Origin: Gemelliphila asaccharolytica
GTDB taxonomy: Bacteria > Bacillota > Bacilli > Staphylococcales > Gemellaceae
Assembly (NCBI RefSeq): GCF_001553005.1
Contig: NZ_KQ959874.1
Span: 31,200 to 95,199 of the forward strand
Reading direction: 5' to 3'
Length of the DNA: 64,000 nucleotides
Shown here: positions 1 through 7,515 of the stretch, one piece after another
Position numbering within the stretch: the first letter of the stretch is position 1
How the letters are laid out: every line of letters starts with the position of its first letter
Notes under the pieces: model-generated
What the model was told of the DNA's origin: nothing
Databases searched by the model: none
Seen by the model: the letters and a program-made list of their open reading frames with translations, nothing else
Made by a program: the position numbers and the translations under genes

Positions 1-359
1 TTTTTTTTTTTTTACAAAATTAGTAATGAAAGAGGAAAAAATGCAAAAAAAGGAGATTAGAAAAATTATATAATTTAGTACTACAAAAAGGGATAAGAAA
101 AAATAAATATTAAAACTCAAAAAATAAAAATAAGAATAAAAAAAGTTCCTAATACTAAATAATTTTAAGATACTTGTTGGATATATTTTATTATAAATAA
201 ATTTAATAAGAGTAAAATAAGCATTAATTTTTAAAAAATAATTGATTTAATCAGAAAAATAATGTAAAATACAAAAGGTAAACATCAAGTTTTATTTAAC
301 TAAACTTTCAAACAATAAGTTTATTTTTACTAAATATTTTAATTATAATGGGAGAAATA
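1..359. other. Non-coding lead-in with homopolymer T start
   Basis: The first 13 bases are all T, after which the sequence is AT-rich with no open frame of useful length on either strand. The only signal I can support is a promoter near 242-270 for the regulator that follows. No tRNA-like or GC-raised structured RNA is visible. The T run may be a contig edge or the tail of a terminator whose stem lies outside the window. Confidence 0.5.
242..270 (+). promoter_or_regulatory. Promoter of the pot operon with overlapping short inverted repeat
   Basis: A -35 box TTGATT at 242-247 and a -10 box TAAAAT at 265-270 are separated by exactly 17 bases. An inverted repeat TGATT-T-AATCA (243-253) covers the -35 box, a natural place for autoregulation by the XRE protein encoded downstream. 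The promoter call is by spacing and box similarity; the operator role is inference. Confidence 0.45.
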
Positions 360-905
360 ATGATATCAATAGGTAATAAAATAAGGAGAATTCGTATACA
401 AAAGGGATTAACTCAGGAAGAATTAGGAGAAAGAACGGATCTTTCTAAGGGATATATTTCTCAGGTAGAAAGAGATTTATCTTCTCCATCAATGGAAACA
501 TTTTTTGCAATATTAGAAGTGTTAGGATGTAACCCTAAAGATTTTTTTGATGAAGATAAAGAAGAGCAAAAAATATTGTATAAGGAAGAAGATCAGACAA
601 CTTATGAAGAAGAAGATTTAGGATATAAATTAAAATGGTTAGTTGCAGAATCTAATGAAAAAGAAATGGAATCTGTTATACTGACGTTAAAAAAATATTC
701 AAGTTATAAAACTTTTTTGCCGTCAGAGTCAGAAACTTTATGTTATGTAATAGAAGGCAAATGTAAATTGATATTTGGTAAAAAAGAGTACATAGCAAAA
801 AAAGGAGAAAGTTTTTATTATGGAGCAACAAAAGAACATACTTTGACTAATTCTTTTGATAAAGAATGTGTTGTTTTATTAGTAGTAACAAATTCATATT
901 TGTAG
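360..905 (+). CDS. potR: XRE-cupin transcriptional regulator of polyamine uptake
   Basis: A 181-residue two-domain regulator. Residues about 4-58 form a Cro/CI-type helix-turn-helix (TQEELGERTDLSKGYISQVE). Residues about 105-180 form a cupin barrel that in this family senses a small ligand. This XRE-cupin architecture is known for PuuR-like polyamine regulators, and the gene sits 28 bases before potABCD, so control of spermidine/putrescine uptake is the likely role. An upstream in-frame ATG exists at 348, but GGGAG at 350-354 lies 5 bases before the ATG at 360, so 360 is chosen. The probable ligand is inferred from context only. Confidence 0.85.
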   Translation: MISIGNKIRRIRIQKGLTQEELGERTDLSKGYISQVERDLSSPSMETFFAILEVLGCNPKDFFDEDKEEQKILYKEEDQTTYEEEDLGYKLKWLVAESNEKEMESVILTLKKYSSYKTFLPSESETLCYVIEGKCKLIFGKKEYIAKKGESFYYGATKEHTLTNSFDKECVVLLVVTNSYL

Positions 906-933
906 ATATATTTTATTTTTATAGGAGAAAAAA

Positions 934-2037
934 ATGATAAATATTGTTGAATTTAAAGATGTTTCTATGTCATTTGGAAGTCTTAAAGTTTTAAAAAATA
1001 TTGATATTGAAATAGAAAAAGGAAAATTTTATACAATACTGGGTCCAAGTGGATGCGGTAAAAGTACTGTATTAAAGCTTATAGGAGGATTTTTAGAACC
1101 AAAATCGGGAGAAATTTTTATAAATTCTAAAAAAGTAAATGATATTCCTGCAAATCATAGACAGGTTAATACTGTTTTTCAAGATTATGCATTATTTCCT
1201 CATATGAATGTTTATGAAAATATTGCTTTTGGCTTAAGAATAAAAAATTATAAAGAAGATATAATAAGAAAAAAGGTAAAAAAAACGTTAAAATTAGTTA
1301 ATCTTTCTGGTTTTGAAAAAAGAGAAATATCAGAAATGAGTGGTGGGCAAAAACAACGTGTGGCTATAGCAAGGGCTATTATAAACGAGCCAGAAATAAT
1401 TTTATTGGATGAATCATTATCTGCATTAGATCTAAAATTAAGACAAGAAATGCAATATGAACTTAGAGAATTACAGCAACAAACAGGAATAACATTTATT
1501 TATGTTACTCATGATCAAGAAGAAGCGTTAGCAATGAGTGATTACATATTTGTTATGAATAATGGGAAAATAGAGCAAAGTGGGACACCACTTGATATAT
1601 ATGATGAGCCAATAAATAGATTTGTAGCAGATTTTATTGGAGAATCAAATATTGTTAATGCAATAATGCTTGACGATTATTTAGTTGAAATATATGGAAA
1701 AGAATATGAATGTGTGGATGCTGGAATGCCAAAAAACAAAAAAGTGGATGTAGTAATTCGCCCAGAGGATATAACAATAACGGACTTAAATAAAGGAAAG
1801 ATAAAGGTTATTGTAGATAATCAATTATTTAGAGGAGTACATTATGAAATTTGTTGTCTAGATGATCAAAACAATGAATGGATTATTCATTCTACAAAAC
1901 CCGCTGTAACAGGAGATAGAGTATCATTAGATTTTGATCCAGAGTCTATTCATATTATGTTACCAGGTGAAACAGAAGAAGAATTTGATGCACGTTTAGA
2001 ATCATATGAAGGTGATGAGGAGGAAGAAAATGTTTAA
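934..2037 (+). CDS. potA: Spermidine/putrescine ABC transporter ATP-binding protein
   Basis: A 367-residue ATPase that powers polyamine import from the cytoplasmic face of the membrane. The Walker A motif GPSGCGKST is at residues 37-45, the ABC signature MSGGQ at about 135, Walker B IILLDE at 155-160, and the switch histidine follows in YVTHD. The region after residue 240 fits the C-terminal TOBE-like regulatory domain typical of PotA. AGGAG sits just before the ATG. The gene overlaps potB by 8 bases, which points to translational coupling within a five-gene operon. Length and all catalytic motifs are normal. Confidence 0.95.
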   Translation: MINIVEFKDVSMSFGSLKVLKNIDIEIEKGKFYTILGPSGCGKSTVLKLIGGFLEPKSGEIFINSKKVNDIPANHRQVNTVFQDYALFPHMNVYENIAFGLRIKNYKEDIIRKKVKKTLKLVNLSGFEKREISEMSGGQKQRVAIARAIINEPEIILLDESLSALDLKLRQEMQYELRELQQQTGITFIYVTHDQEEALAMSDYIFVMNNGKIEQSGTPLDIYDEPINRFVADFIGESNIVNAIMLDDYLVEIYGKEYECVDAGMPKNKKVDVVIRPEDITITDLNKGKIKVIVDNQLFRGVHYEICCLDDQNNEWIIHSTKPAVTGDRVSLDFDPESIHIMLPGETEEEFDARLESYEGDEEEENV

Positions 2038-2839
2038 TAAAAAAACTAGGATAATCTTTTTATTACCTTATCTTCTTTGGATGATATTTTTTGTTATATT
2101 ACCAATTGGTCTTATTTTTTACAATTCTTTTAAAAATGTTAATGGTGAATTCACATTAAACAATTATTATGAATTTTTTGGAAAAACTTATATATGGATG
2201 ACTTTTTATAGTTTTTTTTATGCATTTTTAATAACTCTATTTTGTTTAATAATAAGTTATCCCTTGGCTTTTATTATAAGTAAAAGTAAACATAAAGAAT
2301 TACTTTTATTACTTATAATTTTGCCTACATGGATAAATATTCTTTTAAAAACATATGCTTTTATAGGGCTTTTTTCGAAACATGGAGGAGTAAATCAATT
2401 TTTAGAGTTTATAGGAATAGGAAGTCAAGAATTACTTTTTAATTCTTTTTCTTTTGTTTTTGTAGCTAGCTATATATTTTTGCCATTTATGCTTCTTCCT
2501 ATTTACAATTCAGTATCAAGTATAAATAAAAATTTAATAGAAGCATCATATGATTTAGGAGCAGATTTTAAAACTACTTTATTGAAGATAATATTCCCTC
2601 TTACAAAAGAAGGAATAAAAACAGGAGTTCAAGTAACTTTTATTCCATCATTATCTATATTTATGATAACAAGACTTATAGCTGGAAATAAAATTATAAA
2701 TTTAGGAACGTCAATAGAAGAACATTTTTTAGTTACACAAAATATCGGTTTAGGTTCTACAATAGCAGTATTTTTAATTTTAATTATGGCTATAATAATG
2801 GTATTGACATCAAATAAAAAATCCATGGGGGTAAAATAA
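2030..2839 (+). CDS. potB: Spermidine/putrescine ABC transporter permease PotB
   Basis: A 269-residue inner-membrane permease with about six hydrophobic segments. The binding-protein-dependent transport loop that docks on the ATPase is visible at the [20 protein letters not shown] stretch (roughly residues 175-195). An upstream in-frame ATG at 2006 lies inside potA. GAGGAGG at 2017-2023 is 6 bases before the ATG at 2030, so 2030 is preferred. The stop codon overlaps the potC start by one base (TAATG). It forms the heterodimeric channel with PotC. Confidence 0.93.
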   Translation: MFNKKTRIIFLLPYLLWMIFFVILPIGLIFYNSFKNVNGEFTLNNYYEFFGKTYIWMTFYSFFYAFLITLFCLIISYPLAFIISKSKHKELLLLLIILPTWINILLKTYAFIGLFSKHGGVNQFLEFIGIGSQELLFNSFSFVFVASYIFLPFMLLPIYNSVSSINKNLIEASYDLGADFKTTLLKIIFPLTKEGIKTGVQVTFIPSLSIFMITRLIAGNKIINLGTSIEEHFLVTQNIGLGSTIAVFLILIMAIIMVLTSNKKSMGVK

Positions 2840-3642
2840 TGAAAAAATTATATTCAAAGATATATTTAGCTATTATTTTTATTATTTTATATATTCCTAT
2901 ATTGTATCTATCTTATTTCTCATTTAGCTCAGGTAGAACTATGCTTTCTTTTGAAGAATTTTCACTTATTCATTATAAAGAATTGTTAGAAAATACTAGA
3001 ATGATAGTAATTATAATAAATACAATTGTTGTTGCACTTTTATGTGGAGTTTTTTCATCAATTTTAGGAACTTTTGGAGCTATAAGTATATATTCATTAA
3101 AAAGGAAAAAATTAAAAAATAAATTTCTAGTAGCAAACAATATACTTATAGTAAGTCCTGATGTAATAATAGGATGTTCATTTTTACTTGTTTTTTCATT
3201 TATTGCAGAAAAATTAGGTATAGAATCATTTCAGGGATTTTTCTCAGTTCTTATTTCGCATATAGCTTTTAGTGTACCCATTGTAGTTCTAATGGTTTTA
3301 CCTAAATTGTATGAAATGCCAATATCTATGATTGATGCAGCTGTTGATCTTGGTGCAAATTATTATAAGGTTATAACAAAAATAATAATACCTTATATAA
3401 CACCAGGAATTTTATCAGGATTTTTCATGGGATTTACATACTCATTAGATGATTTTGCAGTTACTTTTTTTGTGACAGGAAATGGCTTTCAAACATTATC
3501 AGTTGAAATATATTCAATGGCAAGACAGGGAATTAATTTACAAATTAATGCAATTTCAACATTATTAACACTGTTTATTGTAATAGCAGTAATAATTTAC
3601 TATGTAATAAACGTTACAAAATTAAAAAAAGGAGTAAATTAA
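2839..3642 (+). CDS. potC: Spermidine/putrescine ABC transporter permease PotC
   Basis: A 267-residue permease, partner of PotB. It opens with a hydrophobic segment preceded by lysines and has about six membrane spans. The ATPase-docking loop reads DAAVDLGANYYKVITKIIIP (about residues 167-186), followed by the characteristic SLDDFAVTFF segment of PotC. Its start overlaps the potB stop by one base, and its stop is directly followed by the potD start with no gap, so the operon is translated as one tightly coupled unit. Confidence 0.93.
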   Translation: MKKLYSKIYLAIIFIILYIPILYLSYFSFSSGRTMLSFEEFSLIHYKELLENTRMIVIIINTIVVALLCGVFSSILGTFGAISIYSLKRKKLKNKFLVANNILIVSPDVIIGCSFLLVFSFIAEKLGIESFQGFFSVLISHIAFSVPIVVLMVLPKLYEMPISMIDAAVDLGANYYKVITKIIIPYITPGILSGFFMGFTYSLDDFAVTFFVTGNGFQTLSVEIYSMARQGINLQINAISTLLTLFIVIAVIIYYVINVTKLKKGVN

Positions 3643-4725
3643 ATGAAAAAATTAGTGTACTCAGCTTTAGCTATTATATTATTTTCTATTTTATTACTAG
3701 AATCAAGACAGTTTATTGATGCGACAGAGCACGGTAGCAATAACACTCTTACCATATTTAATTGGGGAGAGTATATTGATCCAGAATTACTTGAAGAATT
3801 TACAAATCAAACAGGAATTAAAGTTATTTATGAAACATTTGATTCAAATGAAGCTTTACTTACAAAAATGAAATCAGGTCATGTTTCTTATGATATTGTC
3901 ATTCCTTCAGACTATATGATAGAAAAAATGATAAATTTTGATCTGTTACAAAAAATAGATAAGACTAAAATTACAAATTATAGTAATTTAAATGAAGAAT
4001 TATTAAATAAAAGTTTTGACGTAGATAACAAATATTCTATACCTTATTTTTGGGGAACATTAGGAATTGTTTATAATAAAGAATTAGTAGATAAAGACTT
4101 GAAATTTGAAAAATGGGATGATCTTTGGGATGAGAGATTAAAAAATGAAGTGATTTTAGTAGACGGTGCGAGGGAAATGCTTGGTATAGCACTTCAATCT
4201 GAAGGTTATTCTGTTAATGAAACTGATGAAATTAAATTAAGATTAGCAGAAAAAAAATTAGAACTTATGGGGTCCAATATAAAAGCAATTAATAATGATG
4301 AAAAAACTATGATTATGGTAAATTCGGATGCAAAGGTTGCTGTAACATTTTCAGGAAGTGCAGCTAAAATGATTGATGAAAATGATAAATTAGTATATTC
4401 AGTTCCTAAAGAGGGAAGTAATATTTGGTTTGACAATATGGCAATTCCCAAAAATGCAAAAAATGTAGAAGCTGCACATAAATTTATAAATTTTATGTTA
4501 GAACCAAAAAACGCTGCAAAAAATGCAAAATTCATAGGATATGCAACACCTGTAAAAAATGCTTATGATATTTTAGGGAAAGAAATAGTAACAGACGAAC
4601 AGTTTTATCCCAATGAAGAAACGATGCACAATTTAGAAGTATATGATGCACAGTCACAAAAAATTGTTCAGTTACAAAACGATCTTTTTTTAGAATTTAA
4701 GATAAATATAGCCAGAGGATATTAA
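3643..4725 (+). CDS. potD: Spermidine/putrescine-binding protein PotD
   Basis: A 360-residue extracellular solute-binding protein that delivers polyamines to PotBC. An N-terminal hydrophobic segment (residues 4-20) has no lipobox cysteine, so it probably stays as a membrane anchor. The mature domain begins with the family hallmark IFNWGEYIDPELLEEF and contains YDIVIPSDYMI and SIPYFWGTLGIVYN, all typical of PotD. The absence of a lipobox matches what I recall for streptococcal PotD, so I do not treat it as a defect. It is the last gene of the operon; a strong hairpin follows about 95 bases downstream. Confidence 0.93.
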   Translation: MKKLVYSALAIILFSILLLESRQFIDATEHGSNNTLTIFNWGEYIDPELLEEFTNQTGIKVIYETFDSNEALLTKMKSGHVSYDIVIPSDYMIEKMINFDLLQKIDKTKITNYSNLNEELLNKSFDVDNKYSIPYFWGTLGIVYNKELVDKDLKFEKWDDLWDERLKNEVILVDGAREMLGIALQSEGYSVNETDEIKLRLAEKKLELMGSNIKAINNDEKTMIMVNSDAKVAVTFSGSAAKMIDENDKLVYSVPKEGSNIWFDNMAIPKNAKNVEAAHKFINFMLEPKNAAKNAKFIGYATPVKNAYDILGKEIVTDEQFYPNEETMHNLEVYDAQSQKIVQLQNDLFLEFKINIARGY

Positions 4726-4820
4726 ATTTAATAATATAATAAGAGAAAATTTTTATGATTATATTTTTTAATATCATATATATAAACTATACTATTACTA
4801 TAAAATAAATAATAAAAACT

Positions 4821-4860
4821 AGACACTTGTTATAAAAATAAGTGTCTTTTATAATTTTTT
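4821..4860 (+). terminator. Terminator of the pot operon
   Basis: AGACACTT (4821-4828) pairs perfectly with AAGTGTCT (4840-4847) across an 11-base loop and is followed by TTTATAATTTTTT. The stem contains most of the G and C in an otherwise nearly AT-only stretch. From 4861 to 5006 I see only AT-rich spacer and no gene. Confidence 0.75.
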
Positions 4861-5006
4861 TCAAAATAATTAAGTAATTATATTAAAAAAATAATAAAAT
4901 TAACATTTATAAAAATATAATAATATTAAAATATATTGAAAAAAATATTAATAAATGATATATATATTAAAATATTTTTTAAAAAACAAAAAAGGAGGTA
5001 AATAAT

Positions 5007-5189
5007 ATGAGAAATATTTTTAAAAAATTAATAACAATATTAACGATTTTTGCTTTTATATCTACTACAGTAGTCTTTACAAGTGCTAATGCTATGGAAT
5101 ATAAGGTGAAAAATAATTTAAAAGCTGATGTAAAAGGTCTTAAGAGTAGACTAACTGGTACAGTTGATTTATCTAATGTTATATTTTAG
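5007..5189 (+). CDS. Small secreted peptide precursor, function unknown
   Basis: A 60-residue protein with a textbook Sec signal peptide: basic start (RNIFKK), a hydrophobic core from about 8 to 24, and an A-N-A cleavage site at 27-29. Cleavage would release a basic, cysteine-free peptide of 31 residues. AAAGGAGG lies 7-8 bases before the ATG, so translation should be strong. I recognise no family. It could be a signalling or bacteriocin-like peptide, or the remnant of a longer exported protein. The neighbouring mini-HTH gene 37 bases downstream on the same strand suggests a shared transcript. Confidence 0.6.
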   Translation: MRNIFKKLITILTIFAFISTTVVFTSANAMEYKVKNNLKADVKGLKSRLTGTVDLSNVIF

Positions 5190-5226
5190 GAACAGTTATA
5201 TATTATTTTTCTAAATAGGTGGTAAT

Positions 5227-5418
5227 ATGAAAAAAATAATAAAAGAGATAGAAGATTTATTAAATAGCGAATTAACAAGCTATAAAATAGCAACAGGAAG
5301 TGGAGTAGCTAATAGTATGATACAAAATTATAGAAATGGAAAAAGGAAAGTAGAAAATATGACCTTAAAAACTGCATTGAAATTATATGAATATATACAT
5401 AAAGAAGATGAGAGTTAA
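5227..5418 (+). CDS. Mini helix-turn-helix DNA-binding protein
   Basis: A 63-residue protein whose central part (SYKIATGSGVANSMIQNYRN, about residues 18-37) reads as a helix-turn-helix of the XRE/phage-repressor type. GGTGG sits just before the ATG. Small HTH proteins of this kind are common on phages and integrative elements of Firmicutes. It is on the strand opposite to the tiny genes at 5466-5930 and is the nearest candidate to bind the near-palindrome at 5967-5984. That pairing is inference. Confidence 0.6.
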   Translation: MKKIIKEIEDLLNSELTSYKIATGSGVANSMIQNYRNGKRKVENMTLKTALKLYEYIHKEDES

Positions 5419-5457
5419 TTACTCACTTTTTTATTGGTTAAAATTGGTTAAAAATAA

Positions 5458-5477
5458 AAAGGGGATTACTCCCCTTT
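5458..5477 (-). terminator. Leftward terminator overlapping the 3' end of the 70-residue gene
   Basis: AAAGGGGA (5458-5465) pairs with TCCCCTTT (5470-5477) around a four-base loop. Read on the minus strand it is followed by TTTTTATTTTT, the expected layout for an intrinsic terminator of the leftward cluster. The stop codon of the 5466-5678 gene lies inside the loop. Confidence 0.7.
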
Positions 5478-5678
5478 AAGCTCTATTTCTCGTTTTGCTA
5501 TTGTTTTTTTTATTTCTTCTAAATCTTCTTGTGTTGAATATTTTCTAATAAATGATTTACACGTTGATTTATAATTAGATATTTTAAATTTTATTCTTTT
5601 TTCAGGATTGTTTTCTAAATATCTTTTATTTGCTTCGTTTTGTGCTTGTTGGGTCTTATATGCTCGTCTTTTTTCCAT
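5466..5678 (-). CDS. Phage/mobile-element type small basic protein
   Basis: A 70-residue, lysine- and arginine-rich protein (KRRAYKTQQAQNEANKRYLE...). It ends with a helical stretch TQEDLEEIKKTIAKREIEL. Proteins with this opening and a later SFIRKYSTQEDLEE-like motif are, from memory, common on Firmicute phages and conjugative elements, without assigned function. It is last in a leftward cluster of three tiny genes, its start codon is 1 base beyond the stop of the 33-residue gene, and GTAGG precedes it. The terminator hairpin covers its stop codon. Confidence 0.65.
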   Translation of the reverse strand: MEKRRAYKTQQAQNEANKRYLENNPEKRIKFKISNYKSTCKSFIRKYSTQEDLEEIKKTIAKREIELKGE

Positions 5679-5679
5679 G

Positions 5680-5781
5680 TTACCTACATAACATATTGAT
5701 TATAGTTAAGATGATTGAAATTATATTAACTACTATTATTGCTTTTAGTAATTTGTCTGTTGTGTCATTGTCTTTTTTCAT
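5680..5781 (-). CDS. 33-residue hydrophobic peptide
   Basis: A short minus-strand frame: MKKDNDTTDKLL followed by a hydrophobic run of about 18 residues (KAIIVVNIISIILTIINM) and a short LCR tail. This is the pattern of a single-span membrane peptide. It is placed between two other leftward small genes and its stop lies 1 base before the next start codon. I see no strong ribosome-binding site. Possible roles include a holin-like or type I toxin-like peptide, but I do not recognise the family. Confidence 0.45.
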   Translation of the reverse strand: MKKDNDTTDKLLKAIIVVNIISIILTIINMLCR

Positions 5782-5807
5782 GTATAATATTGATGAGTAG
5801 GCAGGGC

Positions 5808-5930
5808 TTATTTAAAAGCTTGTATCAGATTTATTATTATTTTGATAAGTTCCATTATTTGTGTTATTAAACTTATTATCAAGGTTATTAGCACTATAAA
5901 ATGGTTCTTATCTTTTTTTCTTTTACTCAT
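5808..5930 (-). CDS. 40-residue hydrophobic peptide
   Basis: A minus-strand frame encoding MSKRKKDKNH followed by about 28 mostly hydrophobic residues (IVLITLIISLITQIM...). A positively charged head followed by a membrane-span-like segment is typical of small phage or toxin-like membrane peptides. AAAAAGGAAAAAG directly precedes the ATG and gives a plausible ribosome-binding site. It is the first gene after the leftward promoter with the near-palindrome. Function unknown. Confidence 0.45.
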   Translation of the reverse strand: MSKRKKDKNHFIVLITLIISLITQIMELIKIIINLIQAFK

Positions 5931-5957
5931 CTTTTTCCTTTTTTCTTCTTTGAATTA

Positions 5958-5988
5958 ATATTACATCATACTGTCGGCAGTATGTAAA
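5958..5988 (-). promoter_or_regulatory. Leftward promoter with embedded near-palindromic operator
   Basis: On the minus strand a -35-like TTTACA (5983-5988) and a -10-like TAATAT (5958-5963) flank a 19-base spacer, slightly longer than ideal. The spacer contains an 18-base near-palindrome at 5967-5984, CATACTGTC/GGCAGTATG, with a single mismatched pair. It is by far the most GC-rich patch in this region. Operator function is inferred from its position 37 bases upstream of the 40-residue gene. Confidence 0.45.
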
Positions 5989-6009
5989 GAGTTTTTTCAT
6001 ATTTTTTAC

Positions 6010-6040
6010 AAAAAAAATAACTTTATTCTGGGATAAAGTT
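6010..6040 (-). terminator. Leftward hairpin with T tract
   Basis: AACTTTAT (6019-6026) and ATAAAGTT (6033-6040) form an 8-bp stem with a TCTGGG loop. On the minus strand the stem is followed by ATTTTTTTTGT. It lies just upstream of the leftward promoter and would insulate it from transcription coming from the right. No gene in 6041-6301 clearly needs it. Confidence 0.45.
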
Positions 6041-6118
6041 TTATATCTTTTTTAATACTTGTTAGATTAATTTGTTTTTTCTTTTTTTAAAATTTTTTTA
6101 ATTGTTTTTAATTTTATG

Positions 6119-6144
6119 TAACGTTTATGCAACGTTATTTTTTA
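6119..6144 (+). terminator. Rightward hairpin with T tract
   Basis: TAACGTT (6119-6125) pairs perfectly with AACGTTA (6131-6137) around TATGC and is followed by TTTTTTATTT. The rest of 6041-6224 holds no gene that I can support. A further 15-base palindrome, AGCTTTT-T-AAAAGCT, lies at 6194-6208, between this hairpin and the next promoter. Confidence 0.4.
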
Positions 6145-6224
6145 TTTACTAGTTTTTTATGGCTTTTTTAAAAGTTAAAAACCTTGGTATATAAGCTTTT
6201 TAAAAGCTATGATCTTTATTTGAA

Positions 6225-6253
6225 TTGTTGTTGGGTACTAACTATGGTATAAT
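6225..6253 (+). promoter_or_regulatory. Promoter for the DUF2130 gene
   Basis: TTGTTG (6225-6230), a 17-base spacer, then a perfect TATAAT (6248-6253) preceded by TGG, giving an extended -10. Transcription would start roughly 40 bases before the start codon at 6302. Confidence 0.65.
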
Positions 6254-6301
6254 TTGTAAAAAAAGAAAATATAATTGATTTAAGGTTTGAAGGGAGAATA
6301 G

Positions 6302-7501
6302 ATGAATCAAATAATATGCCCAAAATGTAAAAATAAATTTTCATTAGAAGAAAATCAATATGAAAAAATATTATCTAATATAAGGAATGAAGAATTTAAA
6401 AAAGAATTAGAGATAAGATTACAAGAGATAAAGAAAAGTTATAATAAAGATTTAGAATTAGAAAAACAAAAAATTAAACATAATTTTGATAAAAAAATAA
6501 TTGAAAAAGATAATGAAATAAATATTTTATCGGAACAAGCAAAAAATTTTTCGAAAGATAAAGAATTAGATATATTAAATGTAAAAAAATATTTTGAAGA
6601 AGAAATATTAAAAAAGAATGGAGAATTATCTGATTTAAAAAATTTACTAAAAATAAAAAATGCTGAAAAGGAATTATCCGAAAAATCTTTAAAAGAAAAA
6701 TTTTCTCTTACAATTAAACAAAAAGATGAAACTATAGCTTTTTACAAAGATTTTAAGTTAAAGCAATCAACAAAGATGATAGGAGAATCATTAGAAAAAC
6801 ATTGTGAAAATGAATTTAATAAAATCAGAATGACAGCCTTTCCTAATTCTGTTTTTGGAAAAGATAATGATATTAAAACAGGATCAAAAGGAGATTATAT
6901 TTACAGAGAATATGATACTGATGGTGTAGAAATTGTTTCTATAATGTTTGAAATGAAAAATGAAAATGATGAAACTCAAAGCAAGAAAAAAAATGAACAT
7001 TTTTTTAAAGAATTAAATAAGGATAGAATAGAAAAAAAATGTGAATATGCTATTTTAGTAAGTATGTTAGAAGGAGACAATGAATTCTATAATAATGGTA
7101 TAGTAGATGTATCTTACCAATATGAAAAAATGTATGTGATACGTCCACAATTTTTTATACCTATAATAACCATATTGAGAAATGCAGCACTAAACTCATT
7201 AAAATATAAAAAAGAAGTTGAAATTATTAAAGAACAAAATATAGATATTACTAATTTTGAAAAAGATTTAAATTCATTTAAAACAGCATTTTTGAAAAAT
7301 TATAATTCTGCTAGTAATAATTTTAAGAAAGCTATTGACGAAATTGATAAATCAATCAAAAAAATGGAAGAAGTTAAAAGATTTTTAACTACTAGTGAAA
7401 ATCAGTTAAGGCTTGCAAATAATAAGCTAGAAGATGTTACAATAAAAAAATTAACAAAGAAAAATGAAACTATGAAAAAAAAATTTGAAGAATTAAAATA
7501 A
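6302..7501 (+). CDS. DUF2130 domain-containing coiled-coil protein
   Basis: A 399-residue protein. A CPKC knuckle at residues 6-9 opens the protein. Residues about 20-150 are a long lysine/glutamate coiled coil. A conserved core (about 155-300: ENEFNKIRMTAFPNS, GDYIYREYD, MFEMKNE) matches the DUF2130 family, whose fold resembles restriction-endonuclease-like nucleases, and a second coiled coil closes the protein. The MFEMKNE stretch with nearby acidic residues would fit such an active site, but catalysis is not shown. GAAGGGAGAA precedes the ATG. It lies next to the small accessory island. Function is unknown. Confidence 0.75.
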   Translation: MNQIICPKCKNKFSLEENQYEKILSNIRNEEFKKELEIRLQEIKKSYNKDLELEKQKIKHNFDKKIIEKDNEINILSEQAKNFSKDKELDILNVKKYFEEEILKKNGELSDLKNLLKIKNAEKELSEKSLKEKFSLTIKQKDETIAFYKDFKLKQSTKMIGESLEKHCENEFNKIRMTAFPNSVFGKDNDIKTGSKGDYIYREYDTDGVEIVSIMFEMKNENDETQSKKKNEHFFKELNKDRIEKKCEYAILVSMLEGDNEFYNNGIVDVSYQYEKMYVIRPQFFIPIITILRNAALNSLKYKKEVEIIKEQNIDITNFEKDLNSFKTAFLKNYNSASNNFKKAIDEIDKSIKKMEEVKRFLTTSENQLRLANNKLEDVTIKKLTKKNETMKKKFEELK

Positions 7502-7515
7502 GGAATTTAAAATTT

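Noticed and set aside
1..13. Poly-T run as a biological element
   Set aside because: It sits exactly at the window edge and may be an assembly end or part of a terminator outside the window; nothing can be concluded.
3643..4725. PotD without a lipoprotein cysteine as a defect
   Set aside because: Related PotD proteins in Gram-positive cocci also appear to use an uncleaved N-terminal anchor, so this looks normal for the group.
5433..5452. Direct repeat of ATTGGTTAAA as a possible attachment site
   Set aside because: Two adjacent 10-base AT-rich copies without a matching copy on the other side of the island. Not enough to call an att site.
5923..6000. 25-codon minus-strand frame (starts MKKLFTYCRQYD) overlapping the near-palindrome and ending 4 bases into the next gene
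   Set aside because: No ribosome-binding site, very short, and it would lie over the likely promoter. It remains possible that it is a real peptide and that the palindrome is a by-product of its codons, so it is recorded here rather than called.
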